A stretch of 38,300 nucleotides of DNA from the NCBI GenBank assembly GCA_023386965.1, contig JAEWIR010000008.1, positions 1-38,300 of the forward strand. Reading direction: 5' to 3'. The position numbers and the translations under genes are program-made. The number at the start of each line of letters is the position of its first letter. The first letter of the stretch is position 1. Positions 24,574-33,502 of this stretch are shown in pieces. The notes below the pieces were generated by a model. The model was not told where the DNA came from. It searched no databases and saw only the letters and a list, made by a program, of their open reading frames with translations. This stretch comes from Bacteroidota bacterium. Lineage in GTDB: Bacteria > Bacteroidota > Bacteroidia > Flavobacteriales > Weeksellaceae.

Positions 24574-26784
24574 TTGCAAAAAATATTCTTGAAAGACCTC
24601 CTGCTCATCACCCCACCTTTTAGCCAGCTGAATACCCCTTATCCGGCGACAGCCTACCTGAAAGGTTTTCTGAACACAAAAAATATTTCTTCTTTTCAGA
24701 TGGATTTGGGAATAGAGGTGATTCTGGAACTTTTTTCCAGAGAGGGATTGAGGAAGGTGTTTGACCGGGTGGATGGAACAGCCGGTTTCTCAGAAAACAG
24801 CAGCCGTATTTTTGCAATGCGCGATGAGTATGTAAATACCATCAATCAGGTGATGCTTTTTCTGCAAAACAGAAACCCGACCCTCGCCAGACAGATCTGC
24901 ACAATGAATTTTCTGCCGGAGGCCTCCAGATTCAATGCGCTTGATGATTTGGACTACGCATTCGGTAACATGGGACTGCAGGACAGGGCAAAACATTTGG
25001 CCACGCTGTATTTGGAAGACCTTTCAGATTTTATTGTCGAAAATATTGACCCTGATTTCGGCTTCAGCCGTTACGCCGAACGCCTTGGCCAAAGTGCCAA
25101 TTCATTTGATGAACTCTATGCGAAACTTCAGGCTGAGGCCACATTCACCGACCAGTTTACATTAAAAATTCTGAAGGAAAGAATTGATGACCTTCAGCCC
25201 AAAATGGTTTGTTTTTCCGTGCCTTTTCCGGGAAATCTGTATTCCGCTTTCAGAGCTGCGAAATTCATCAGACAAAATTATCCGGAAATAAAGACGGCCA
25301 TGGGTGGTGGATTTGCAAATACGGAACTGCGCGACCTGAAAGATGCCCGCGTATTTGATTTTTTTGATTTCATTACTCTGGATGATGGCGAACTGCCCAT
25401 TGAATTGCTGCATTCCCATTTTTGCGTTATAACACAGAGTCCGCAGCCGGAATTCAAAAGAACTTTCCTGCGGCAGAACGGTGAAACTGTTTATAAAAAT
25501 GATTCTACCCGCCCTGATTATAAGATGGCCTATACAGGCACACCTGATTACAGTGATTTACTGCTGGACCAGTACATCTCTGTGATTGAGGTGGCCAACC
25601 CTATGCATAGTTTGTGGAGCGACGGACGGTGGAATAAACTGACTATGGCACACGGCTGTTATTGGGGCAAATGCACCTTCTGCGATATTTCACTGGACTA
25701 CATCAAGACTTACGAGCCGGTTTCAGCCAAGATTCTGGTAGACCGTATGGAAATCTTAATTGCGGAAACCGGCGAATCGGGATTTCATTTTGTTGATGAA
25801 GCGGCTCCGCCAGCACTTATGCGGGAGGTAGCACTGGAAATCCTGAGGCGAAAACTAGTGGTAACGTGGTGGACCAATATCAGGTTTGAGAAAAGCTTTA
25901 CCGGCGACCTCTGCTATCTGCTTAAGCTTTCGGGCTGCATTGCGGTTTCCGGCGGTCTGGAAGTTGCCAGTGACCGCCTGCTGAGACTGATAGACAAGGG
26001 AGTTTCGGTGGAACAGGTAGCCAAAGTGACGCGTAATTTCACGGAAGCGGGAATTATGGTCCATTCTTATCTGATGTACGGCTACCCCACACAAACCATA
26101 CAGGAAACTGTTGACTCGCTTGAAATGGTTCGGCAGTTGTTTGAAATGGGCATTGTACAGAGTGGGTTCTGGCATCAGTTCGCCATGACGACACATTCGC
26201 CGGTGGGACAAAACCCAGAAGAATTTGGAGTCAGGCCTGAATTACAGGATATTCAGTTTGCGAATAATGATGTTCAGTTCACTGACAGCACAGGTATTGA
26301 CCATAGCCGCTTCAGCGCGGGTCTTAGAAAATCGCTCTTCAATTATATGCACGGAATTAATTTTGACCTGCCACTGCGCGAATGGTTTGATTTTAAAATT
26401 CCCAAAACGACTGTTCCTCCAACATTTATTCATGACTGCCTGCTTGAAGAGGAAAATTTTGTCATTAAAGGAAGCTCTAAAATTATTTTCACAAATACAA
26501 ATCCGCGAGTTGAACAATACAGTAAAACAAAAAAAGGTGAGACCGCATCTTTTGCAAACATGACCTTTCATTTGAAGACCAATATTGTTGCGCTGGAACT
26601 GCAAGCATCTAAAGCGCAGTGGCTGATGAAGGTTATGGCCGAAAATCCTGCTGAAAATGCTCGGAAAGTCACCCTTCAGGAGCTGAAGAGCAACTTTGAG
26701 GCAGAATCTGAGGATTTTGAGCTGTTTTGGTATTCAAAACCGATGCAAAAACTCCGACAGAGCGGGGTGATACTGATTCTTTGA
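24574..26784 (+). CDS. B12-binding-domain radical SAM protein, substrate unknown
   Basis: A 736-residue protein. The N-terminal part begins with LLLITPPFSQLNTPYPATAY and includes VCFSVPFPGNLYSAFRAAKF and TAMGGGFANTELRDL (about 242-256), the pattern of cobalamin-binding domains in this radical SAM class. The cluster-binding motif is C362-YWGK-C367-TF-C370, CX4CX2C, instead of the textbook CX3CX2C. The SAM barrel continues with FHFVDEAAPP, VSGGLEVASDRLL and VHSYLMYGYPTQT. A C-terminal region of about 150 residues is unlike the core. Members do methyl transfer or other radical chemistry; nothing nearby points to a substrate. No ATG fits: TTG at 24574 is the longest start, and another TTG at 24589 is possible. 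A TAAATTTG sequence overlaps the first TTG. Confidence 0.82.
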   Translation: MQKIFLKDLLLITPPFSQLNTPYPATAYLKGFLNTKNISSFQMDLGIEVILELFSREGLRKVFDRVDGTAGFSENSSRIFAMRDEYVNTINQVMLFLQNRNPTLARQICTMNFLPEASRFNALDDLDYAFGNMGLQDRAKHLATLYLEDLSDFIVENIDPDFGFSRYAERLGQSANSFDELYAKLQAEATFTDQFTLKILKERIDDLQPKMVCFSVPFPGNLYSAFRAAKFIRQNYPEIKTAMGGGFANTELRDLKDARVFDFFDFITLDDGELPIELLHSHFCVITQSPQPEFKRTFLRQNGETVYKNDSTRPDYKMAYTGTPDYSDLLLDQYISVIEVANPMHSLWSDGRWNKLTMAHGCYWGKCTFCDISLDYIKTYEPVSAKILVDRMEILIAETGESGFHFVDEAAPPALMREVALEILRRKLVVTWWTNIRFEKSFTGDLCYLLKLSGCIAVSGGLEVASDRLLRLIDKGVSVEQVAKVTRNFTEAGIMVHSYLMYGYPTQTIQETVDSLEMVRQLFEMGIVQSGFWHQFAMTTHSPVGQNPEEFGVRPELQDIQFANNDVQFTDSTGIDHSRFSAGLRKSLFNYMHGINFDLPLREWFDFKIPKTTVPPTFIHDCLLEEENFVIKGSSKIIFTNTNPRVEQYSKTKKGETASFANMTFHLKTNIVALELQASKAQWLMKVMAENPAENARKVTLQELKSNFEAESEDFELFWYSKPMQKLRQSGVILIL

Positions 26785-26790
26785 GCAGAA

Positions 26791-27440
26791 TTTTTCACGC
26801 AGATTAATATATTATATAGTCTGCAAATGACGCGGATCGCGTAGATCTAATCTGTGAATATCTGTGTGATCTGTGAGCAATCTTTTTCACGCAGATTCAC
26901 GCAGAATACTATATTTTAGGCCCGCAGATTACGCGGATCGCGCAGATCTAATATGTGAATATCGGTGTGATCTGTGAGCAGTATTTTTCACGCAGATTCA
27001 CGCAGAATACTATATTTTAGGCCCGCAGATTACGCGGATCACGAAGATCTAATCTGTGAATATCGGTGTGATCTGTAAGCAATCTTTTTCACGCAGATTC
27101 ACGCAGATGTTATTTTTAAGGCCCGCAGATTACGCGGATTGCGAAGATGATATCTGTGAGTATCTGTGTGATCTGTGAGCGGTATTTTTCACGCAGATTC
27201 ACGCAGAATACTATATTTTAGGCCCGCAGATTACGCGGATCGCGCAGATCTAATCTGTGAATATCTGTGTGATCTGTGAGAAATATTTTTCACGCAGATT
27301 CACGCAGATGTTATTTTTAAGGCCCGCTAATTACGCGGTGCGCAGATCTAATCTGTGAATATCTGTGTGATCTGTGAGCAGTATTTTTCACGCAGATTCG
27401 CGCAGATGTTATTTTTTAAGGCCCGCAGATTACGCGGATA
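26791..27440. repeat. Seven-unit tandem array, period ~100 bp
   Basis: Units begin at CACGCAGATT positions 26796, 26888, 26989, 27090, 27190, 27291 and 27389, so the periods are 92, 101, 101, 100, 101 and 98. The first unit lacks one word and the last is cut off near 27440. Each unit is built from roughly 10-base words: forward CGCAGATT-type words in the left half and the inverted ATCTGTG-type words in the right, making an imperfect palindrome. Two versions of the linker occur: AATACTATATTTTAGG (units 2, 3, 5) and ATGTTATTTTTAAGG (units 4, 6, 7). The array begins seven bases after the radical SAM stop. There are no unique spacers, so it is not CRISPR. Confidence 0.93.
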
Positions 27441-27473
27441 TTCTACTCTCAAGACTCAACGATTCCTATCCCA

Positions 27474-27509
27474 AACAAAAATCCGCCTCAATTGGGTATT
27501 GAGACGGAT
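27474..27509 (-). terminator. Terminator of lpdA
   Basis: ATCCG-CTCAA and TTGAG-CGGAT (27481-27509) form a stem with one mismatch. On the minus strand it is followed by TTTTTGTTT. It lies about 30 bases after the lpdA stop. Confidence 0.75.
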
Positions 27510-27540
27510 GATTTTATTAGCGATGGCTGTTTGCCTCTAA

Positions 27541-28944
27541 TTACATGTGTATTGCAATTTTTGCGGTAGCGTCCAGTGCTGCTTCCTTGATGGCCTCTGC
27601 AAAGGTTGGGTGTGCGTGGGACATTCTTGCGATATCTTCGGCACTTGCACGGTATTCCATGGCGGTTACCGCAGCAGCGATCATATCGGCAGCTCTGGCA
27701 CCGATCATGTGCACTCCCAAAACCTCGTCCGTCTTCTCGTCGGCAATGATTTTAACAAATCCGTCAACATCGCCTGAAGCCCTGCTTCTGCCTAAGGCAC
27801 GCATTGGGAAACTGCCCACTTTAATGGCTACACCTTCTTCCTTAAGCTGCTCTTCCGTTTTACCAACAGCGGCCACTTCCGGCCAGGTATAAACTACGCC
27901 AGGGATAAGGTTATAATTGATGTGTGGTTTTTGTCCGGCAATCTGCTCGGCTACCAGTACTCCTTCTTCAGACGCCTTATGTGCCAACATAGCTCCCGCA
28001 ACCACATCACCGATTGCGTAGATATTGGAAACGTTGGTCTGCAAATGTTCATCCGTTTTCACGCGCCCTCTCTCATCCATATCCACACCGGCTTTTTCCA
28101 GTGCAAGGCCGTCGGTATAAGGTCTTCTGCCCACGGAAACAAGAACGTAATCTCCTTCCAGCACCACTTCAGCACCTTTTTTATCTTTTGCAGTTACTTT
28201 TACAGTGTCGCCACTTCTCTCAACCGCCTGCACCGCTGTGGAAAGCATGAATTTCATACCCTGCTTTCTGAGAACTTTGTTAAGCTCCTTGGACAAAGCA
28301 CCATCCATTGTAGGGATGATCTTATCCATAAATTCAACAACAGTAACCTCTGATCCTAATCTCTTATAAACAGAACCCAGTTCCAGACCGATGACACCAC
28401 CACCGATGACCACCAGATGTTTTGGGATTTCCTTAAGTTCCAAAGCTTCTGTAGAAGTGATCACTCTCTCCTTATCCAAAGTGATGAATGGAAGTGAGCT
28501 TGGTTTGGAACCTGTAGCGATAATGATGTATTTTGAGTCTATAGTTTCGGTGGAACCGTCATTTTTGGTAACCTTAACCTGAGTGGAAGATTCAAAACTT
28601 CCCACCCCTTCAAAAACGGTGATCTTGTTTTTGTCCATCAGGAAGTTGATCCCTTTGGTGGTTTGCTCCACTACTTCATTTTTTCTTTCAATCATCCGTG
28701 CAAGATCAGCTTTTGGCTCATCGATGATGATTCCGTGAGAGGCAAAGTTATGTTTTGCGTTTTCAAAATGTTCTGAACTGTCCAGGAGCGCTTTGGAAGG
28801 AATACAACCTACATTGAGGCAGGTACCGCCCATGGTGGAATATTTCTCAATGATTGCAGTTTTTAAACCCAACTGTGCGCAACGGATTGCAGCTACGTAA
28901 CCACCGGGACCTGAACCGATAACGGTAACATCAAATTGACTCAT
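27541..28944 (-). CDS. lpdA: Dihydrolipoyl dehydrogenase (E3)
   Basis: This flavoenzyme reoxidises dihydrolipoamide with NAD+ in pyruvate, 2-oxoglutarate and branched-chain dehydrogenase complexes and in glycine cleavage. The 467-residue protein has the FAD motif GSGPGGYVAA (10-19), redox disulfide C42-LNVG-C47, the NAD motif VVIGGGVIGLELGSVY, second FAD motif IYAIGDV, and the C-terminal catalytic His445-Glu450 in HAHPTFAEA. All catalytic residues are intact. It stands alone, without the E1 or E2 genes. A TAATTTTG box lies 35 bases before the ATG. The length is typical and no lipoyl domain is fused. Confidence 0.95.
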   Translation of the reverse strand: MSQFDVTVIGSGPGGYVAAIRCAQLGLKTAIIEKYSTMGGTCLNVGCIPSKALLDSSEHFENAKHNFASHGIIIDEPKADLARMIERKNEVVEQTTKGINFLMDKNKITVFEGVGSFESSTQVKVTKNDGSTETIDSKYIIIATGSKPSSLPFITLDKERVITSTEALELKEIPKHLVVIGGGVIGLELGSVYKRLGSEVTVVEFMDKIIPTMDGALSKELNKVLRKQGMKFMLSTAVQAVERSGDTVKVTAKDKKGAEVVLEGDYVLVSVGRRPYTDGLALEKAGVDMDERGRVKTDEHLQTNVSNIYAIGDVVAGAMLAHKASEEGVLVAEQIAGQKPHINYNLIPGVVYTWPEVAAVGKTEEQLKEEGVAIKVGSFPMRALGRSRASGDVDGFVKIIADEKTDEVLGVHMIGARAADMIAAAVTAMEYRASAEDIARMSHAHPTFAEAIKEAALDATAKIAIHM

Positions 28945-28979
28945 TTTATTTTGATTTGATAATTAAAAATTAAGTGGCA

Positions 28980-28987
28980 CAAAATTA
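28980..28987 (-). promoter_or_regulatory. -7 box TAATTTTG of lpdA
   Basis: An exact TAnnTTTG, 35 bases before the lpdA ATG. A TTG lies only 14 bases upstream of it. Confidence 0.5.
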
Positions 28988-29060
28988 CGAAAATTTTGAA
29001 GCAAAACTTGTACGGATACGCACAATTTACAAATGTAGGAAGCGACAAAAAATCAAAACA

Positions 29061-29092
29061 AAAAAAATTCCGGCACCCAGGAGATGCCGGAA
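29061..29092 (-). terminator. Terminator of recQ
   Basis: TTCCGGCA at 29068-29075 pairs with TGCCGGAA at 29085-29092. On the minus strand it is followed by a T-run (29067-29061). It lies 35 bases after the recQ stop. Confidence 0.8.
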
Positions 29093-29126
29093 AAATTTAT
29101 CTTTCTTCAGCGTGAAGCCAAAGGCA

Positions 29127-31343
29127 TTAATTGGCTACATCAGAAATAAATTTGATACGGAGCATACGAACCTCATCATCACTAAGGTCGTCACCAAATT
29201 CATTGAGCAATACTTTCATACTGTCACTTTCGGAGCCTTTCATAAAGTCCATGAATTCCTCTACAATATCTTCATCAAAATTTTCATCGATGTAATAATC
29301 AATCTTAAGTTTGGTACCCTGATATACAATGCTTTCCATCTCCTTCAAAAGGTCATGCATGCTAATATTCTTCGCTTTGGCAATGTCTTCCAGGTCAATT
29401 TTCTTATCGGTACTCTGGATGATGAAGACCTTGTGGGATGACTTGTTTGCCACCTGCTTGATAACCATGTCCTGTGTACGTTCAATATTGTTTTCCTCTA
29501 CATACCTGCTGATGAATTCAGCGAATTCCTTACCGTATTTCCTGGCCTTGCCTTCGCCTACGCCATAAATCTTACCGATTTCCTCAATCTTAATCGGATA
29601 CTGAACAGTCATATCTTCCAGACTGGGATCCATGAACACCGTGTAGGGCGGAATTCCATGTTTTTTAGCCACCTTTTTACGAAGATCTTTCAGTTGCGCA
29701 AACAGGTTTTGATCCAGTCCACCACTCTGCTGACCCTGCATTTGGTCTGAATTGGCCTTGGTCTGTGCAAGGTCGTACTGCCTGTCTTCGGCAATTTGGA
29801 AAGCTTCGGTATCTTTCCCTGAAATTACATTCGAACCTTTTTCGGTAACCTTAAGAACCCCGTAGGTCTCAATGTCTTTTTGGAGATAATTCTGAACGGT
29901 AGCCTGACGGATAATTGATTTCCAGAAATTCTCAGGTTTATCCCTGCCCATGCCGAAATGTCTTCCGGATTCCAGTTTATAAGATTTGGTAACAGAATTT
30001 TCTTTACCGACAATCACCGAGATAAGGTCTTTAGTTTTAAATTTTTCATCCAGCTCTTTCACCATCTCCAGGACCATCTTCAGTTCTGCGGTAGCATCCA
30101 CCAACTTGGGTGGATTTACAGAGTTGTCGCACATTTGCGCTCCCTCGCCATTTACAGGATCAAACTTTTCGCCGAAATAATGCAGTATGTACTGGCGGCG
30201 GCTCATGGAGGTTTCCACATAACCCACCACTTCGTTCAGCAGCTGCAGGCCAATTTCGCGCTCTGAGACAGGTTTTTGAGCCAGGAACTTTTCCAGCTTC
30301 TCAATGTCTTTGGGATCATAGAAAGCCAGGCAGTGACCCTCGCCACCATCCCTGCCGGCACGGCCGGTCTCCTGGTAATAACTCTCCAGCGATTTTGGAA
30401 TATCATAGTGAATAACGAATCGTACATCCGGCTTGTCAATACCCATTCCGAAAGCGATGGTAGCCACAATTACATCAGCCTCCTCCATCAGGAACTTATC
30501 CTGATTAGCTACTCTGGTTTTCTGGTCCAGACCCGCATGATAAGGCAGTGCATTGATTCCGTTCACCTGCAGCAGCTGAGCAAACTCTTCAACCTTCCGG
30601 CGGCTCAGGCAATACACAATTCCAGACTTCCCTTTATGCTGATTAATGAAGCGGACAATTTCCTTGTCAATGTTGACCTTCGGGCGTACTTCATAAAAAA
30701 GGTTAGGCCGGTTAAAACTTTCCTTAAACACTTTCGCATCGGTCATTCCAAGTGTTTTCTGAATATCGTCCTGCACCTTAGGTGTAGCAGTAGCGGTAAG
30801 CGCAATTACGGGAACATCGGCAACTTTGTCAATGATCAGCTTCAGATTGCGGTATTCCGGGCGGAAATCATGGCCCCACTCGGAAATACAGTGCGCCTCG
30901 TCAATGGCTACAAAGGAAATCTTAACCTCCTTCAGAAAGTCAAGATACTCTTCCTTGATGAGTGATTCGGGGGCAACATATAATAATTTGGTTCGTCCTG
31001 CGGTAATATCGTCGAAAACCTGCTTGGTTTGGGTCTTGTTAAGCGATGAGTTCAGGACATGGGCTACGCCGGGATCCGAGGAGAGGCCGTTCACGGCATC
31101 TACCTGATTTTTCATCAGGGCGATCAGCGGTGAGACTACGATTGCGGTTCCCTCCGAAATAAGGGCGGGCAACTGGTAGCAAAGGGATTTTCCGCCACCC
31201 GTAGGCATAAGCACAAAAACATCATTGCCTCCCAGCAGGGTAGTGATGATTTCTTTCTGCTGACCTTTGAATTTTGAAAATCCGAAATATTTTTTAAGTT
31301 CGCCTGTCAGTTCGGCGGAAGTTATTTTCATCTTATTATTCAT
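29127..31343 (-). CDS. recQ: ATP-dependent DNA helicase RecQ
   Basis: A 738-residue 3'-5' helicase of recombination and replication-fork repair. Walker A TGGGKS at 48-53, DEAH at 148-151, SAT-like ALTATATPK (181-189), motif VI QETGRAGRDG (324-333). The RQC region follows, then an HRDC domain (about 545-615) with LRKKVAKKHGIPPYTVF, and a further C-terminal helical domain with a helix-turn-helix-like stretch (about 645-690). The zinc-binding segment, normally four Cys, reads EKFDPVNGEGAQMCDNSVNP (391-410) with one Cys only (C405). The start at 31343 (MNNKMKIT) or 31331 (MKITSAEL) is more likely than the longer frame at 31370. Divergent from kdsD. Confidence 0.92.
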   Translation of the reverse strand: MNNKMKITSAELTGELKKYFGFSKFKGQQKEIITTLLGGNDVFVLMPTGGGKSLCYQLPALISEGTAIVVSPLIALMKNQVDAVNGLSSDPGVAHVLNSSLNKTQTKQVFDDITAGRTKLLYVAPESLIKEEYLDFLKEVKISFVAIDEAHCISEWGHDFRPEYRNLKLIIDKVADVPVIALTATATPKVQDDIQKTLGMTDAKVFKESFNRPNLFYEVRPKVNIDKEIVRFINQHKGKSGIVYCLSRRKVEEFAQLLQVNGINALPYHAGLDQKTRVANQDKFLMEEADVIVATIAFGMGIDKPDVRFVIHYDIPKSLESYYQETGRAGRDGGEGHCLAFYDPKDIEKLEKFLAQKPVSEREIGLQLLNEVVGYVETSMSRRQYILHYFGEKFDPVNGEGAQMCDNSVNPPKLVDATAELKMVLEMVKELDEKFKTKDLISVIVGKENSVTKSYKLESGRHFGMGRDKPENFWKSIIRQATVQNYLQKDIETYGVLKVTEKGSNVISGKDTEAFQIAEDRQYDLAQTKANSDQMQGQQSGGLDQNLFAQLKDLRKKVAKKHGIPPYTVFMDPSLEDMTVQYPIKIEEIGKIYGVGEGKARKYGKEFAEFISRYVEENNIERTQDMVIKQVANKSSHKVFIIQSTDKKIDLEDIAKAKNISMHDLLKEMESIVYQGTKLKIDYYIDENFDEDIVEEFMDFMKGSESDSMKVLLNEFGDDLSDDEVRMLRIKFISDVAN

Positions 31344-31428
31344 TTTAAGACCGTAAGCGGGCTTTACCACTAAGGTCTTTCTACATCCACATTCTGTATT
31401 CAGTAAACGTAATTCGTCTAAAGTTTTC

Positions 31429-31436
31429 TAAATTTG
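31429..31436 (+). promoter_or_regulatory. -7 box TAAATTTG upstream of kdsD
   Basis: An exact TAnnTTTG in the recQ-kdsD gap. It would give a leader of about 120 bases. No -33 TTG at the usual distance, so support is modest. Confidence 0.35.
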
Positions 31437-31559
31437 CAAATAAGCCAAAGTTAACAAATTAAAATCATAAACTCAATCTATGGAGTCGATTTTCAACGCG
31501 TTAACACAAAAAAATAAATGATATAAATCATATCCAAATTCCATCCCAAATATCTGAAA

Positions 31560-32519
31560 ATGAATCCGGAAAAAATCCTCGATATTGCCAGGTCTGCAGT
31601 AAGCATTGAAATACAGGAACTCGAAAATCTTAAAAACCGTCTGGATCACAATTTCCTTAAAGCCGTGCAGATTATAAACGGCGCCGCAGGAAAACTTATT
31701 GTTGTGGGAATAGGCAAATCTGCCCATGTAGGAAATAAAATTGTAGCTACCCTTAATTCTACCGGTACACCGGCACAGTTTCTTCACGCGTCGGAAGCCA
31801 TACATGGCGACCTGGGTGTCATTCAGAAAAGCGATGTAGTACTCTGCATTTCCAACAGCGGGAACTCACCCGAAATCGTAAACCTGCTGCCATTTCTGAA
31901 AGAATATTCGTCGGCCCTTATTGGCATGACCGGAAATCCCAATTCTAAACTGGCTGAATTTTCGGAGGTTATCCTGGACTCTTCTGTGGAAAAGGAAGCC
32001 TGTCCCATAAAACTGGCACCCACCAGTTCCACCACCGTGCAGATGGCTTTGGGTGACGCTTTGGCCGTTTGCCTTATGGAAATTAGTGGCTTCCGCGAGC
32101 AGGATTTTGCCAGGTTCCATCCCGGTGGCAGCCTGGGGAAAAACCTCACCGCCCGCGTAAAACAGTTCCTTTCTCCGCAGAAACCGCAGGTAAGCGAAAA
32201 TGCCGGCATCAGAGAAATTATTATTTCAGTAAGCGGTTCCTCGCACGGAATTACAGTGGTCACCCGTGACCAGGAAATCGTTGGTGTTATTACCGACGGT
32301 GACCTGCGCCGTATGCTGATGCGTGAAGAAGATGTTTCGAAAGTCACTGCCAAAGAAATTATGAGCCACCATCCCAAAAGTATTGACAAAGAGGAACTGG
32401 CCAAAGTGGCCATGACTATCCTTAAAGAACGGAATATCGGGCAGCTGATTGTTACCGACCAGGGACAGTATTTTGGCATCATCGACATCCACAGGCTACT
32501 GGATGAAGGCATCAATTAG
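31560..32519 (+). CDS. kdsD: Arabinose-5-phosphate isomerase (KpsF/GutQ family)
   Basis: The enzyme interconverts ribulose-5-phosphate and arabinose-5-phosphate, the first step of Kdo synthesis for LPS. The 319-residue protein has an SIS domain (about 35-175) with VVGIGKSAHVG (48-58), HASEAIHGDLG (76-86) and SNSGNSPEI (98-106), the conserved FHPGGSLG at 186-193, then two CBS units (about 205-319; VVTRDQEIVGVITDGDLRRM and IVTDQGQYFGIIDIHRLL). Length and architecture are those of KdsD. ATG start, no Shine-Dalgarno. tatC follows on the same strand after 79 bases. With lptB and the tam genes it adds to the envelope theme. Confidence 0.93.
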   Translation: MNPEKILDIARSAVSIEIQELENLKNRLDHNFLKAVQIINGAAGKLIVVGIGKSAHVGNKIVATLNSTGTPAQFLHASEAIHGDLGVIQKSDVVLCISNSGNSPEIVNLLPFLKEYSSALIGMTGNPNSKLAEFSEVILDSSVEKEACPIKLAPTSSTTVQMALGDALAVCLMEISGFREQDFARFHPGGSLGKNLTARVKQFLSPQKPQVSENAGIREIIISVSGSSHGITVVTRDQEIVGVITDGDLRRMLMREEDVSKVTAKEIMSHHPKSIDKEELAKVAMTILKERNIGQLIVTDQGQYFGIIDIHRLLDEGIN

Positions 32520-32567
32520 TAACTGGTTTTCCTGAACCCAGCCTGCCTATTATCCCGCAGAAATCAG

Positions 32568-32575
32568 TATTTTTG
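32568..32575 (+). promoter_or_regulatory. -7 box TATTTTTG upstream of tatC
   Basis: An exact TAnnTTTG, 23 bases before the first possible ATG of tatC. No clear -33 TTG. Confidence 0.4.
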
Positions 32576-32598
32576 CAGCTTCCGTTTTCATATGCTGA

Positions 32599-33444
32599 AT
32601 GCCGGAACCCAATAAAATGAGCGAAGGAAAAGACATGTCCTTTATGGGACACATTGGCGAACTGCGCGGCCACCTGATCAGATGTATCATAGCGATAGTC
32701 ATAGGTGCGCTGGTGGTAGGTTTCAATATTGAATGGATTATGGACCAGGTATTTTTTGGTCCGGTGCGAAATGATTTCCCCACATTTCAGGTGATCAATA
32801 TGCTGTCCAGGCAAATGAGCGGCGTGGATGCCATGATACTTCCGGATGATTTTCCGGTTCGTGTACAGAAACTTTACCAACAGTTTAACGTGATGATGTC
32901 CGTCTCCTTTCTGGGTGGCGTGGTACTGGCCTTTCCTTATATCGTTTGGGAACTCTGGCGCTTTATATCACCGGCATTAAGACCTCAGGAAAAAAACAAT
33001 TCGCTGATGCTGATTAACTCCGTATGGATCCTGTTCCTTCTGGGCATTCTTTGCGGATATTATCTTATCCTTCCCTTTGCCATCAACTTTGCCGTCCTGT
33101 TCAAGATTTCGGATATTATTGAACCTCTGTATGACCTTTCTGATTACACCGCCCTGTTTTTCCAGATTGTTCTGGGTATGGGAATCGTATTCTTATTTCC
33201 GGTGATCGTCTATTTCCTGACAACCATCGGCATCCTGACGCCAAAATTCCTCAGGACTTACAGGCGACATGCCATAGTGCTTATTATGATCATTGCAGCG
33301 GTTATTACGCCGGCTGATGTCATCAGCATGATGATGGCAGCTATACCACTTCTTATCCTTTTTGAATTCAGTATTGCACTTAGTGCACGCACCTTTAAAC
33401 GCCTGCAGAAAACTGAAGTTTTGGCCACCCGGAAGCCTGAGTGA
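32599..33444 (+). CDS. tatC: Sec-independent protein translocase TatC
   Basis: TatC is the six-helix inner-membrane receptor for twin-arginine signal peptides. The 281-residue protein begins with the conserved cytoplasmic segment SFMGHIGELRGHLIR (related to the usual FLxHLxELR), then six hydrophobic spans: about 27-46, 95-118, 133-155, 178-205, 220-236 and 237-255. Conserved FRKPSGL-like patterns are replaced by flavobacterial forms such as FPYIVWELWRFISPAL. Starts at 32599 or at 32617 (MSEGKD) are both possible. No tatA/B is adjacent. It is followed by tyrS after 58 bases. Confidence 0.92.
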   Translation: MPEPNKMSEGKDMSFMGHIGELRGHLIRCIIAIVIGALVVGFNIEWIMDQVFFGPVRNDFPTFQVINMLSRQMSGVDAMILPDDFPVRVQKLYQQFNVMMSVSFLGGVVLAFPYIVWELWRFISPALRPQEKNNSLMLINSVWILFLLGILCGYYLILPFAINFAVLFKISDIIEPLYDLSDYTALFFQIVLGMGIVFLFPVIVYFLTTIGILTPKFLRTYRRHAIVLIMIIAAVITPADVISMMMAAIPLLILFEFSIALSARTFKRLQKTEVLATRKPE

Positions 33445-33502
33445 TATCCGAACCAAAATTTCAGGCTGTTATAACATTATATTTACCCAAAATTTTATAG
33501 AA

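Larger units (their letters stand above)
26785..27540. other. Gene-free stretch holding the tandem repeat array
   Basis: No coding region is supported between the convergent radical SAM and lpdA genes. It is filled by the tandem repeats at 26791-27440 and the lpdA terminator. Confidence 0.8.

Noticed and set aside
26791..27440. CRISPR array
   Set aside because: The repeats are contiguous ~100-bp units without unique spacers, and no cas genes are present.
31823..32515. A 230-codon minus-strand open frame
   Set aside because: It is antisense to kdsD, whose motifs are intact; the translation is Ser/Ile-rich and non-protein-like.
33362..33502. Longer N-terminus for TyrS
   Set aside because: This stretch overlaps tatC in another frame; TyrS homologues begin near MNPFIEELKWRG.
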